Part shown: positions 7,822 through 16,036 of the stretch, piece after piece
How positions within the stretch are numbered: position 1 is the stretch's first letter
How the letters are laid out: the number at the start of each line of letters is the position of its first letter
Source of the DNA: Natroniella acetigena
GTDB lineage: Bacteria > Bacillota > Halanaerobiia > Halobacteroidales > Halobacteroidaceae
Direction: 5' to 3'
Assembly: GCF_023227745.1 (NCBI RefSeq)
Contig: NZ_JALKBX010000004.1
Span: 1 to 64,000 of the forward strand
DNA length: 64,000 bases
Notes under the pieces: model-generated
What the model was told of the DNA's origin: nothing
What the model saw: only the letters and a program-made list of their open reading frames with translations
Database searches by the model: none
Made by a program: the position numbers and the translations under genes

Positions 7822-8250
7822 ATGAATTCAAATAAATTTTTGAAAATGATAGTTATTATCTGTTTAATAGTAGGGGTTGTGGGAACTAGTGCTTATGCTC
7901 ATCGGATGATAGTAGATGAACCTGAAAATGGTGAAGTACAGGTTAGATTTGATGATGGAACGGTAGCACCTGATGCAGATGTGACTTTGTATGATGAAGC
8001 AGAAGAGGTTATTTTAGAAGGGCAGACCGATCAGGATGGAATTTTAAGTTATGATCCAGCTATTGAACCTTATCAAGTAGTTGCAAGTGATGATGTAGGT
8101 CATCGAGCAGTCTGGTCTTCAGATGGAGAAGGGGAAGGTTTTTTTATGATGCTTCCTGCGTGGGCGAGAATCTTACTTGGATTAGCTATATTAGTCTTCC
8201 TAGCTGCTAGTATGATGTTTTGGAAGCAAAAGCAGTCAGTAAATAATTAA
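7822..8250 (+). CDS. nikL: NikL/CbiL-type accessory subunit of the cobalt ECF importer
   Basis: A 142-aa extracytoplasmic subunit: signal peptide ending AYA, mature N-terminus HRM, an Ig/carboxypeptidase-regulatory-like domain (VDEPENGEVQVRFDDGTVAP and following) and a C-terminal membrane helix (ARILLGLAILVFLAASMMFW). In Ni/Co ECF transporters NikL-type subunits stand in for the small CbiN subunit, which is absent here. ATG 7822 is chosen because AAGGAGAGG lies 8 nt upstream and it gives a clean signal peptide. A second copy lies at 39112 with the same AHRM start. Cobalt is favoured over nickel because a cobalamin riboswitch heads the operon. Confidence 0.8.
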   Translation: MNSNKFLKMIVIICLIVGVVGTSAYAHRMIVDEPENGEVQVRFDDGTVAPDADVTLYDEAEEVILEGQTDQDGILSYDPAIEPYQVVASDDVGHRAVWSSDGEGEGFFMMLPAWARILLGLAILVFLAASMMFWKQKQSVNN

Positions 8251-8264
8251 GTTGGGAGTGATTA

Positions 8265-8912
8265 ATGATGCATATTTCAGAAGGTGTACTTTCTGCTCCG
8301 GTCTTACTTACAGGAGCAGCTGCTACGGCTGCAGGAACAGCTATAGCCTTAAAAAAGATAGATAATGAGGATATTCCGCAGGTGGGGATAGTTTCAGCAG
8401 CACTATTTGTAGGAAATTTAATTCATATACCAATTGGGCCAACGAGTATTCACCTAGTCTTAAATGCGATAGCTGGAATCTTATTAGGGTGGAAGGCGTT
8501 TCCTGCTTTCTTAGTGGCCTTTTTACTACAGAGTATTTTATTTCAGTTTGGGGGGCTGACTGCTTTAGGGGTCAATGTCTTTATGGTTGCCCTTCCTGCT
8601 GTTGTCTGCCATTATTTATTTAAAGTTTTGATCAAGAAGGGTGAAAGTAGTAAGTGGCTGGGAATTAGTGGTTTTATCTGTGGGGCAGTAGCTATAAGTT
8701 TAACTGTAATTTTATTGATGTTTTCTCTTATATTTACTCATGATTCCTTCTATGAAATGGCCCGGATGATCTTGGCAGGTAATTTAGTGTTAGTGATTAT
8801 TGAGGCTTTATTAACAGGATTCTGTTTAGTCTTTTTACGAAAGGTTAAACCTGAGTTATTTATTGATCTTCAAGTTGAAGGTGGAGGTCTAAAAGGAAGT
8901 GAAAGGGTATGA
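8265..8912 (+). CDS. cbiM: CbiM-type substrate-specific subunit of the cobalt ECF importer
   Basis: The S component that binds the metal at the membrane; 215 aa with about six helices. It begins MHISEGV, the near-universal CbiM/NikM N-terminus whose His2 and amino group coordinate cobalt or nickel. The core GPTSIHLVLNAIAGILLGW, with a conserved His, is present. It sits 14 nt after nikL and overlaps cbiQ by 4 nt (ATGA). The first ATG of ATGATGCATATT or the second could be used; MHISEG is the expected mature form. It is more divergent than the usual MHIPDG family start. Confidence 0.88.
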   Translation: MMHISEGVLSAPVLLTGAAATAAGTAIALKKIDNEDIPQVGIVSAALFVGNLIHIPIGPTSIHLVLNAIAGILLGWKAFPAFLVAFLLQSILFQFGGLTALGVNVFMVALPAVVCHYLFKVLIKKGESSKWLGISGFICGAVAISLTVILLMFSLIFTHDSFYEMARMILAGNLVLVIIEALLTGFCLVFLRKVKPELFIDLQVEGGGLKGSERV

Positions 8913-9676
8913 TTGATCTTAATCAGGGATTTGCTCAAGGATCAAGTTGGGTGCACCAACTTGATCCTAGAGTAAAAATAATGACCATTTTTTTATTAGC
9001 TGTAATATTAGCTGTTGGAGAGAGTATAATCATGTTATTACAGGCTTTAGCTTTTACGACTTATTTGGTACTGGCTGCTAAGTTAGAGTTAAAAAAGGTC
9101 TTGAAGAGATTAGTAGTAGTTAACTTTTTTATTCTAGGGATCTGGGTATTTGTGCCTGCTACCTATCCTGGAGATGCCTTAATGCAGGTTGGCCCCTTGA
9201 GTATTTCTACAGCAGGGGTTATTTATGCTACTAAGATTACTTTAAGATCAAATGCTATTATGTTAGGAATAATTGCTTTGCTCTCTACTTCAACAGTATC
9301 TTCTTTGATGCAAGCTATGAGATGGTTATATGTTCCTGAAAAGATAGTTTATTTATTTTTCTTTGTTTATCGGTATGTTCATGTTATTTGGAAGGAATTT
9401 AATAGATTATATGATTCGATGTTGATGCGAGGTTTTAAAGCTGAAACTAATTTGCATTGTTATAAATCTTATGCTTATTTGATTGGGATGCTGTTGGTTA
9501 GAAGTTATGAGCGTTCAACGAGAGTTTATGAAGCTATGTTATGTCGAGGGTTTAGAGGGGAGTTTCATAATCTTGATGATCTCAGTTTTTCTAATCAGGA
9601 TCTAAAGATATTTTCAGGGATATTAGTCTTTATCAGTTGGATTATTATTTTGGAGAGAGGAGTTTTCCTTATATGA
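8909..9676 (+). CDS. cbiQ: CbiQ transmembrane coupling subunit of the cobalt ECF importer
   Basis: The 255-aa T component linking the S subunit to the ATPase. It has the conserved N-terminal LDPRVKI segment and two coupling-helix motifs, MLMRGFKAE and MLCRGFRGE, near the C-terminus, matching the AxRxxG-type signature of EcfT/CbiQ. Four or more hydrophobic helices surround them. It overlaps cbiM and cbiO by 4 nt each, so the three are translated as a block. Confidence 0.92.
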   Translation: MIDLNQGFAQGSSWVHQLDPRVKIMTIFLLAVILAVGESIIMLLQALAFTTYLVLAAKLELKKVLKRLVVVNFFILGIWVFVPATYPGDALMQVGPLSISTAGVIYATKITLRSNAIMLGIIALLSTSTVSSLMQAMRWLYVPEKIVYLFFFVYRYVHVIWKEFNRLYDSMLMRGFKAETNLHCYKSYAYLIGMLLVRSYERSTRVYEAMLCRGFRGEFHNLDDLSFSNQDLKIFSGILVFISWIIILERGVFLI

Positions 9677-10299
9677 TAGATTTGAGAAATATTTCATATC
9701 AGTACGAGAATGGAGAAGAAGTTTTAAATAATTTTAATTTAGCATTAAAGCCAGGAGATAAGATAGGATTAGTTGGACCTAATGGAAGTGGGAAAACTAC
9801 TTTATTTAAAATAATTATGGGCTTGTTAACCCCTAAGCAAGGGGAAGTAATTATCTTTGATCAAAAAAGAGAAAAAGAGGAAGATTTTGTTGAGGTTAGA
9901 GAGAGGGTTGGTTTTTTATTCCAAGATTCTGATGATCTCCTCTTCTGTCCTACTGTTGAGGAGGATCTTGCTTTTGGCCCGCTTAATTTGGGGAAGAGTA
10001 AAGAGGAGGCTAAACGGATAGTTAATGAAACTCTGGATATAATTGGAATGAAAGGCTTTGAGAAAAAGGTGAGTCATCGATTATCAGGAGGACAAAAAAG
10101 GATGATAGCTTTTGGTGCTGTTTTGGCTATGCAGCCTGAAGTATTATTATTAGATGAGCCTTTTTCGGGTCTGGATGAGGAGGCAGTAGAGAAGATGGTT
10201 GATATTTTGAATAATACTGATAAATCTTATCTAGTTGTTTCCCATAATGAAGATTTGATAGATAAGGTTACAAATAAACTTTATTATATGAACGAGTAA
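9673..10299 (+). CDS. cbiO: CbiO ATPase of the cobalt ECF importer
   Basis: A cytoplasmic ABC ATPase powering cobalt uptake, 208 aa, shorter than many CbiO proteins (about 270 aa) because the C-terminal extension is missing. It has Walker A GPNGSGKTT, a Q-loop in FLFQDSDDLLFCPTVEEDL, signature LSGGQ, Walker B VLLLDEPFSGLD and the switch His in VVSHNED. ATG 9673 overlaps the cbiQ stop. It is the only CbiO/NikO in the window and might also serve the second NikM/NikL pair at 38.5 kb (inference). Confidence 0.92.
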   Translation: MIDLRNISYQYENGEEVLNNFNLALKPGDKIGLVGPNGSGKTTLFKIIMGLLTPKQGEVIIFDQKREKEEDFVEVRERVGFLFQDSDDLLFCPTVEEDLAFGPLNLGKSKEEAKRIVNETLDIIGMKGFEKKVSHRLSGGQKRMIAFGAVLAMQPEVLLLDEPFSGLDEEAVEKMVDILNNTDKSYLVVSHNEDLIDKVTNKLYYMNE

Positions 10300-10518
10300 A
10301 GAGCATTGAATAATGAATATTGAATATTTAATAACCATTAAAAACATACTGCATATAGAAGGTGGTCATTTGAATTGTACTATATGTAGTATGAGAAAAT
10401 ATTTTGATGTTTTTTATGGTCAATTCATTAAATATTAAATGAAGTTTTAGGTGTTTTTTGGTTCCAACTATTCAATATTAAGTATTAAATATTAAATGAA
10501 TTTTAAGGGGGAAAATCA
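10300..10518 (+). repeat. fold-back element in the cbiO-cbiX gap
   Basis: The outer arms CATTGAATAATGAATATTGA (about 10306) and TATTCAATATTAAGTATTAA (about 10470) are mutually complementary in part. An inner near-perfect 14-bp stem, CATACTGCATATAG / CTATATGTAGTATG, lies inside. The outer-arm words recur in riboswitches 2 and 3 and in other cobalamin-operon gaps. Confidence 0.75.
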
Positions 10519-10884
10519 ATGAAAACTGGAATTATTGTTTTAGGTCATGGAAGTAGAGCAGCAGAAGCTAGTCAAGTCTTTGCAGAAATTGTGGACAAAG
10601 TTAGAGAAAAAGTGGATTATGAATTAGTTGAAGGAGCAGCAATGGAATTAGCTGAACCTAGTTTACAAGATAGTGTAGCAAAAATTATCAAAGCAGGAGC
10701 AGAAAAGGTAGTTATTGTTCCTTTGTTTTTATTTCCAGGAATACATATTCAAGAAGATATTCCTAATTTAATTGAGGAATTAGAAGCAGAGTATTCTGAA
10801 ATTGAGTTTGAGTTTGGAAAGAATCTTGGTGCTGACGATAAGATTGCAGATATTATTGTTGAACGAATTGAGGAAGTTAATTAA
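10519..10884 (+). CDS. cbiX: short sirohydrochlorin cobaltochelatase (CbiX-S)
   Basis: Inserts Co2+ into sirohydrochlorin, the entry step of anaerobic cobalamin synthesis. At 121 aa this is the short homodimeric form. The family N-terminus GIIVLGHGSR is present with metal-binding His at residue 9; the second motif VVIVPLFLFPGIHIQEDIP holds a further conserved His near residue 76. It stands alone between two repeat elements and heads the biosynthetic gene run. Confidence 0.9.
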   Translation: MKTGIIVLGHGSRAAEASQVFAEIVDKVREKVDYELVEGAAMELAEPSLQDSVAKIIKAGAEKVVIVPLFLFPGIHIQEDIPNLIEELEAEYSEIEFEFGKNLGADDKIADIIVERIEEVN

Positions 10885-11100
10885 AATATTGTGTCACTTT
10901 CGTGCCACAATATTGAGTTGACAGTTTACGGTTTACAGTTTACAGTTAAAAATCAAAACATTAAAGACTTAAGACCATTAAACACCTTTGTAATTATAGG
11001 TTTAGAGTGGTTTTGATTTTAATGTTTTAATGCTCTTAACTGTCAACCGTCAACTGTTCACTGTCAACTGATATAAAGTGGCAAAATGCCACTTTATATC
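10885..11100 (+). mobile_element. MITE-like element A, copy 1
   Basis: The left hairpin AATATTGTGTCAC/GTGCCACAATATT occupies 10885-10914 and the right hairpin GATATAAAGTGGCA/TGCCACTTTATATC 11070-11100. Inside, GTTTACGGTTTACAGTTTAC on the left is complementary to the AACTGTCAACCGTCAACTGT-type arm on the right. Other copies: 30349, 39623, 44556 and partial 53597 and 62570. It encodes no protein; the right edge abuts cbiC. Confidence 0.85.
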
Positions 11101-11128
11101 AATTAAATTTAACAGGGATGGTGAAAAA

Positions 11129-11749
11129 ATGGAGATAATTAAGCAACCACAAAAAATAGAAGATAAAAGTATGAAGATTATTGATGAAGAAGTTGGGGGA
11201 TTTGATTGTTCGCCACAAGAGGCTAAAGTGATTAAAAGGGTGATTCATGCTACTGCTGACCTTGAATTTAAGGAGCTAGTAATTATTTCTGATAAGGCGA
11301 TAGAGTCAGCTTTAAAGGCATTAAAATCAGGGGCCAACATTGTAACTGATGTTAATATGTTGAAGCAAGGAATCAGTAAGCGTAAGACAGCAGAGTTGGG
11401 TAATGAGATTAATTGTTTTATCAGTGATGATGATATTGCTCAAGAAGCTAAGGAAGTAGGGGTTACTAGATCGATGATGTGTATGAGAAAGGCAGTTGAA
11501 GATTCTGATAATAAGATATTTGCTATCGGAAATGCTCCAACGGCTTTGTTTGAATTGATGAAGTTAATTGAAGAAGGGAAAGTAGAGCCAGATTTGATTG
11601 TTGGAACTCCGGTTGGATTTGTAGGAGCTAAAGAATCTAAGGAAGAATTAGAGAAGTTAGATGTGCCTTATATTACTGTCCGAGGAAGAAAGGGAGGCAG
11701 TCCAGTCGCTGCTTCGATTATGAATGCATTGTTATATCAAATCGACTAA
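11129..11749 (+). CDS. cbiC: cobalt-precorrin-8 methylmutase
   Basis: Moves the C11 methyl group to C12 to form cobyrinic acid; 206 aa. The catalytic His is in RVIHATADLEF (about residue 44). Other conserved blocks are NIVTDVNML, TRSMMCMRKA, AIGNAPTALFEL, TPVGFVGAKESKE and RGRKGGSPVAASIMNAL. ATG 11129 is chosen because the preceding in-frame codons fall inside repeat element A; a weak GGGATGGTG ribosome site precedes it. Confidence 0.92.
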   Translation: MEIIKQPQKIEDKSMKIIDEEVGGFDCSPQEAKVIKRVIHATADLEFKELVIISDKAIESALKALKSGANIVTDVNMLKQGISKRKTAELGNEINCFISDDDIAQEAKEVGVTRSMMCMRKAVEDSDNKIFAIGNAPTALFELMKLIEEGKVEPDLIVGTPVGFVGAKESKEELEKLDVPYITVRGRKGGSPVAASIMNALLYQID

Positions 11750-11754
11750 TCTTA

Positions 11755-11945
11755 AGTTTAAGGCTGAGGAAATGGTTTTTATTACGAAGGGTTTTTATAA
11801 ATCCGAAGGTAAGGCTAAGTCAACCGTTAAAAGGATAAGGGTCTAGCTTTTACTCAAGCTTAGACTTAACCTTAAACTTAAATTTGTTTGTCAACTATTC
11901 AATATTAATTGTTAATTATTAAATGCTTTTCAAAGGGGTAGCATT
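11755..11945 (+). repeat. gap with hairpin module and fold-back arms
   Basis: AAGTTTAAGGCT near 11755 is complementary to the AGACTTAACCTTAAACTTAA arm near 11870. Inside is a hairpin module: ATTACGAA, GGGTTT/AAATCC stem, GAAGG (11781-11809). The tail TCAACTATTCAATATTAATT matches the repeat words seen in other gaps. Confidence 0.6.
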
Positions 11946-13040
11946 ATGGGATTTGAATCTTACATAATTAGAGATGGTGAAAAGTTGAAGCGAGGTTATA
12001 CGACAGGAAGTGCTGCAGTAGCCGCTGCTAAGGCAGCAACTAAGATGTTAATGACTGAACAAGAGGTTAAGACAATCAAGATAGATACTCCAGCAGAGAT
12101 TGAGCTTGAGTTAGAGGTTGTTAAAACCAGTTATAACGATCAGCAAGCTACAGCTTCGATCATTAAAGATGGTGGAGATGATCCAGATGTGACAGATGGT
12201 TTGGAGATTGTAGCGCATGTGGAATTGCTTGATTCACCTAAGATTGAGTTAGATGGTGGTCAAGGGGTGGGCCAAGTCACCAAACCAGGATTAGCAACTG
12301 AAGTGGGTGAGGTAGCGATTAATCCTGTCCCAAGGAAGATGATTATAGACGAAGTTAAGAAGGTATTACCTGCTGAGCGAGGAGCCAAGATAGTAATTGA
12401 AGTTCCCAAGGGAGAAGAGACGGCAACTAAGACTCTCAATCCACAGTTAGGGATTGAAGGTGGGATCTCGATCTTGGGAACGACGGGAATCGTAGAGCCT
12501 ATATCCGAGCAAGCCTATAAGGATTCTCTAGTATTGGCGATTGATCAGGCTTTAGCTACAGGAGAAGAGGAGTTGGTCTTTGTCTTTGGTAATTATGGTA
12601 AGAGGATGGCTGCTAAATTGGGTTATCAACCGGAGCAAGTGATCAGAATGAGTAATTTTGTTGGCTTTATGTTGAAGTATGCAGTAGAAAAAGGGGTCAG
12701 TGAGCTGACTTTAATAGGGCATTTAGGTAAGTTAGTTAAGGTGGCTGCAGGTATCTTTAATACTCATAGTTATGTAGCTGATGCTAGAAGGGAGACAATA
12801 GCAGCTTATACCGCTGCCAGTGGTGGTCAACAGGAGTTGATCAAACAGATTTTGGCTGCTAATACTGCAGAGGAGACAATAGAGTTACTTAAAGAAGCTG
12901 AGCTGACAGAGGTCTTTGACTTGTTGGCTAAGCGGGTTGCAATCAGAGCCGAAGAGTATGTGAAGGGTGAGTTGGAAGTAAGGAGTTTACTCTTTTCGAT
13001 GGAAGAAGAAGTTCTAGGAAGTTATAAAATTGACAATTGA
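11946..13040 (+). CDS. cbiD: cobalt-precorrin-5B C1-methyltransferase
   Basis: Methylates C1 of cobalt-precorrin-5B with S-adenosylmethionine; 364 aa. The N-terminal LKRGYTTGSAAVAAAKAA motif is diagnostic. Further family blocks are IKDGGDDPDVTDG, GQGVGQVTKPGL, INPVPRKMI, LGIEGGISILGTTGIVEP and FGNYGKRMA. The start has GGGGTAG 5 nt upstream. A fold-back gap separates it from both neighbours. Confidence 0.95.
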   Translation: MGFESYIIRDGEKLKRGYTTGSAAVAAAKAATKMLMTEQEVKTIKIDTPAEIELELEVVKTSYNDQQATASIIKDGGDDPDVTDGLEIVAHVELLDSPKIELDGGQGVGQVTKPGLATEVGEVAINPVPRKMIIDEVKKVLPAERGAKIVIEVPKGEETATKTLNPQLGIEGGISILGTTGIVEPISEQAYKDSLVLAIDQALATGEEELVFVFGNYGKRMAAKLGYQPEQVIRMSNFVGFMLKYAVEKGVSELTLIGHLGKLVKVAAGIFNTHSYVADARRETIAAYTAASGGQQELIKQILAANTAEETIELLKEAELTEVFDLLAKRVAIRAEEYVKGELEVRSLLFSMEEEVLGSYKIDN

Positions 13041-13161
13041 CAGAATGTACAATGGACAATTAAAAATCTTTTAAAGTTTTTTATTTTTAAGGGGTTGATC
13101 TTTAATTGTAAATTGTCAATTATACATTGTAAATTAATGTTTGTAAAGCGGGGGTGGCTAG
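13041..13161 (+). repeat. fold-back element in the cbiD-cbiE gap
   Basis: The CAGAATGTACAATGGACAAT arm (about 13040) is complementary in part to the AATTGTAAATTGTCAATTAT arm (about 13104). The same words recur at 15170, 22550, 26680 and 48350. Confidence 0.7.
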
Positions 13162-13788
13162 ATGAATAAAATTTATGTTTTAGGGATTGGTCCGGGTACT
13201 AAAGATTATGTACTGCCGATTACGGATAGACTTGTTAGAGAAGCCGATCTTCTGATTGGAGGAGAGCGGGCTCTAGCTTTATTTGCAGAATATAATAAAG
13301 AAGAGATGGTAATTAAGGCTGATTTAGCGAAGATTAAAGATTATATTGAAGCTAATTATCAAAACCAACAGATTGCAGTCTTAGTTTCTGGTGATACTGG
13401 TCTATATAGTATGCTCAATTATTTAAAAAGGCATTTTTCTGAAGAAGTATTGGAGGTTGTGCCAGGAATCAGTGCTATGCAACTAGGTTTTGCTAAGGCT
13501 AAGCTCAGTTGGCAGGATGCTAAGTTGACCAGTCTGCATGGCAATCAAGATAAAGAGGAACTATTAGAATTGCTTGCTGAGTATGATAAGATTGGTTTCT
13601 TTACCGATAATAAGTTTCCTCCGCATCAAATTGCTGAATATTTAACAGCGGAGGGTTTAGGAGATAAACAGGGGATTGTAGCTGAGAGGCTTTCTTATCC
13701 AGAAGGGAGAGTGATTAAGGGAAGTTTGGCAGAACTGAGTGAGCAGGAATTTGGAGGTTTGACAGTGATGGTGATCTGTGATGAGTAG
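13162..13788 (+). CDS. cbiE: cobalt-precorrin-7 C5-methyltransferase
   Basis: SAM-dependent tetrapyrrole methylase acting on C5 (CobL N-terminal equivalent), 208 aa. The SAM-binding start YVLGIGPG, LVSGDTGLYSML and VVPGISAMQLGFAK are typical. It overlaps cbiT by 11 nt, the usual separate cbiE-cbiT arrangement that is fused as CobL in aerobes. Confidence 0.93.
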   Translation: MNKIYVLGIGPGTKDYVLPITDRLVREADLLIGGERALALFAEYNKEEMVIKADLAKIKDYIEANYQNQQIAVLVSGDTGLYSMLNYLKRHFSEEVLEVVPGISAMQLGFAKAKLSWQDAKLTSLHGNQDKEELLELLAEYDKIGFFTDNKFPPHQIAEYLTAEGLGDKQGIVAERLSYPEGRVIKGSLAELSEQEFGGLTVMVICDE

Positions 13789-14368
13789 GTGGCAGTATCA
13801 AGTTCCTGGTATTCCTGATACTGAATTTATTAGAGGTGAATTGCCAATGACCAAAGAAGAGATCAGGGCGGTTACTATCTCTAAGTTGAGATTGAAAGAT
13901 GATACAGTGATGTATGATATTGGTGCTGGAACCGGTTCGATCAGTATTGAAGCTGCTTTGGTTGCTCAAAAGGGGCAGATTTATGCTATTGAGCGTGAAG
14001 AGGAAGGAATGGAGTTGATTTCTCAGAATATGAAGCAGTTTGGAGCCGATAATATCGAATTGATTCATGGTGAGGCACCAGAAGCTTTAACTGATTTACC
14101 ACCAGTCGATCGGGTCTTGATCGGTGGTAGTGGGGGGAACCTAGATCAGATCTTAGAAGTGGTAACTGATAGATTAACTCCTAAAGGAAGGGTTGTTGTC
14201 AATGCTGTAACGATGAATACTTTGACTGCAGCTTATCAAAAGTTAGAAGAGCTTGACTATCAGCTTGATATCTGTAACCTAGCAGTTACGAGAACAAGAG
14301 AGGTTGGTAGTTATCAGATGTTTAATGGATTAAATCCAGTTTATATTATTAGTGGAGAGAAGAGGTGA
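13778..14368 (+). CDS. cbiT: cobalt-precorrin-6B C15-methyltransferase (decarboxylating)
   Basis: Methylates C15 and decarboxylates the C12 acetate side chain; 196 aa Rossmann-fold methyltransferase. Conserved blocks: GIPDTEFIRGELPMTKEEIR at the N-terminus, SAM motif I DIGAGTGSISIEAA, IERE after strand 2 and IGGSGGNLDQIL. Start overlaps cbiE. Confidence 0.93.
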   Translation: MMSRWQYQVPGIPDTEFIRGELPMTKEEIRAVTISKLRLKDDTVMYDIGAGTGSISIEAALVAQKGQIYAIEREEEGMELISQNMKQFGADNIELIHGEAPEALTDLPPVDRVLIGGSGGNLDQILEVVTDRLTPKGRVVVNAVTMNTLTAAYQKLEELDYQLDICNLAVTRTREVGSYQMFNGLNPVYIISGEKR

Positions 14369-14372
14369 CAGG

Positions 14373-15074
14373 ATGAGTGGTAAATTATATGGTTTAGGAG
14401 TTGGCCCAGGTGATCCAGAATTATTGACCTTAAAAGCTAAACGAGTCTTAGAAGAGGTTGATATGATATGTACTCCGCAGTCTAAGAAGGGCAGAGATAG
14501 TGTTGCCTTACAGATAATTAAAGAAGAGGTGGATTGTCAAGGACGAGTCAAAGAATTACTCTTTCCAATGATCCATGATCAGGATGAATTGAATAAATTT
14601 TGGGATCAAGCTACAGAGGAGATGGTTGCTTTATTAGAAGAGGGCCAAGATCTTGCTTTTATTACGATTGGAGATCCCTTATTATATAGTACTTATATTT
14701 ATGTTTTAGAGCGAATTAAGAATAATCATCCAGAGATTGAGGTGGAGACAGTACCAGGAATTACTTCGATAGCTGCAGCTAGTTCTCGAGTCAATATACC
14801 ATTGACTGAAAAGGATGAGAAGTTGGTCATTATTCCAGCAACTTATGGTTTAGATAAGTTAGAAGAGATAATTAAGCAGCATGAAAATATTGTTTTATTG
14901 AAGGTGGCCAAGCATTATGATCAGATTGTTGAGCTATTGGCTAAGTTAGGTTTGAAGGGCCAAGCTTGGTTTGTCAGTCGCTGTGGGCAAAAGGATGAAG
15001 TGATTACGAAGGATTTAGATTCTTTGGTGGGAACGGAGATTGATTATTTATCAATGATGATCGTTAAGAAATAG
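14373..15074 (+). CDS. cbiL: cobalt-precorrin-2 C20-methyltransferase
   Basis: Adds the C20 methyl with SAM; 233 aa. GLGVGPGDPELLTLKAKRVL at the N-terminus, FITIGDPLLYSTY and VPGITSIAAASSRVNIPL are the tetrapyrrole methylase motifs; the C-terminal SMMIVKK fits CbiL. ATG 14373, 4 nt after cbiT stops, has GAGGTGA upstream; the upstream 14352 start would run back into cbiT. Confidence 0.93.
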   Translation: MSGKLYGLGVGPGDPELLTLKAKRVLEEVDMICTPQSKKGRDSVALQIIKEEVDCQGRVKELLFPMIHDQDELNKFWDQATEEMVALLEEGQDLAFITIGDPLLYSTYIYVLERIKNNHPEIEVETVPGITSIAAASSRVNIPLTEKDEKLVIIPATYGLDKLEEIIKQHENIVLLKVAKHYDQIVELLAKLGLKGQAWFVSRCGQKDEVITKDLDSLVGTEIDYLSMMIVKK

Positions 15075-15280
15075 TGACTGGTGACTAGTAATTAGTAATT
15101 AGTAATTAGTAAAAAGCAATGAATATTGAATATTTAATAAGTAATAGTTAAAAACCAATTAACAATGGACAATGTACAATGTACAATTAAAAATCCTTAA
15201 ATGTTTTGATTGTAAGAAGGGTTTTAATTGTCAATTATCAATTGTAAATTGTCAATTGATAAAATCGAGGGGGTAGGTCG
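15075..15280 (+). repeat. composite fold-back gap between cbiL and cbiF
   Basis: Three repeat words stand in series: TAGTAATTAGTAATTAGTAA (also in the riboswitch inserts), GAATATTGAATATTTAATAA, and CAATGGACAATGTACAATGT with its complement TTGTCAATTATCAATTGTAA downstream. Confidence 0.75.
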
Positions 15281-16036
15281 ATGAAGGTTTATTTTATTGG
15301 AGCAGGAGCAGGTGATCCTGAATTATTGACAATCAAAGGGATGAAAGCGTTAGAGCAAGCAGAGGTTGTAATTTATGCAGGATCATTGGTCAATCCTAAA
15401 GTTTTGGACTATGCTCCACAAGCGGAAGTTTATAATAGTGCAAGCATGACTTTAGAAGAAGTATTAGACAAGATGGAAGAAGCAGTAGCAGATGGTAAGA
15501 TAGTAGCTCGAGTTCATACAGGTGATCCTAGCATTTATGGAGCGATTCAAGAGCAGATGGATCATTTAAAAGAAGTAGGAATTGAGTATCAGATTATTCC
15601 TGGGGTCAGTTCATTCTTAGCTGCAGCTGCAGCAGTAGAACGAGAGTTTACTTTACCAGATGTTACTCAAACGGTAATTGTAACTAGAATGGAAGGAAGA
15701 ACTCCTGTACCAGAGAAGGAGAAGTTGGCTAAGTTAGCTCGGCATAATGCTTCAATGGCAATCTTTTTGAGTGTTCAGATGATTGAAGATGTAGCAGCAG
15801 AGTTGGCTAAGGGGTATTCTAGCTCAACACCGATTGCTGTAATTCAGAAGGCATCGTGGTCTGATCAAAAGGTAGTCAAGGGTACTTTAGAAGATATAGC
15901 TGAGCAGGTTAAGGAAGCAGGAATTAATAAGACTGCTATGATCTTGGTCGGTGATTTCTTGGATACCGAATATGAAAAATCTAAGTTATATGACAAGAAT
16001 TTCACTCATGAATTTAGAAAGGCTAAGGGCGAATGA
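15281..16036 (+). CDS. cbiF: cobalt-precorrin-4 C11-methyltransferase
   Basis: Methylates C11 with SAM; 251 aa (CobM equivalent). FIGAGAGDPELLTIKG, IYAGSLVNPKVL, RVHTGDPSIYGAIQEQ and IIPGVSSFLAAAAAVEREFT identify the CbiF branch. The start has GAGGGGG 8 nt upstream. The stop overlaps the cbiG start by 4 nt. Confidence 0.94.
   Translation: MKVYFIGAGAGDPELLTIKGMKALEQAEVVIYAGSLVNPKVLDYAPQAEVYNSASMTLEEVLDKMEEAVADGKIVARVHTGDPSIYGAIQEQMDHLKEVGIEYQIIPGVSSFLAAAAAVEREFTLPDVTQTVIVTRMEGRTPVPEKEKLAKLARHNASMAIFLSVQMIEDVAAELAKGYSSSTPIAVIQKASWSDQKVVKGTLEDIAEQVKEAGINKTAMILVGDFLDTEYEKSKLYDKNFTHEFRKAKGE

Noticed and set aside
13715-14068. 117-aa minus-strand ORF in cbiE-cbiT
   Set aside because: Shadow of two overlapping, well supported genes; composition is not protein-like.
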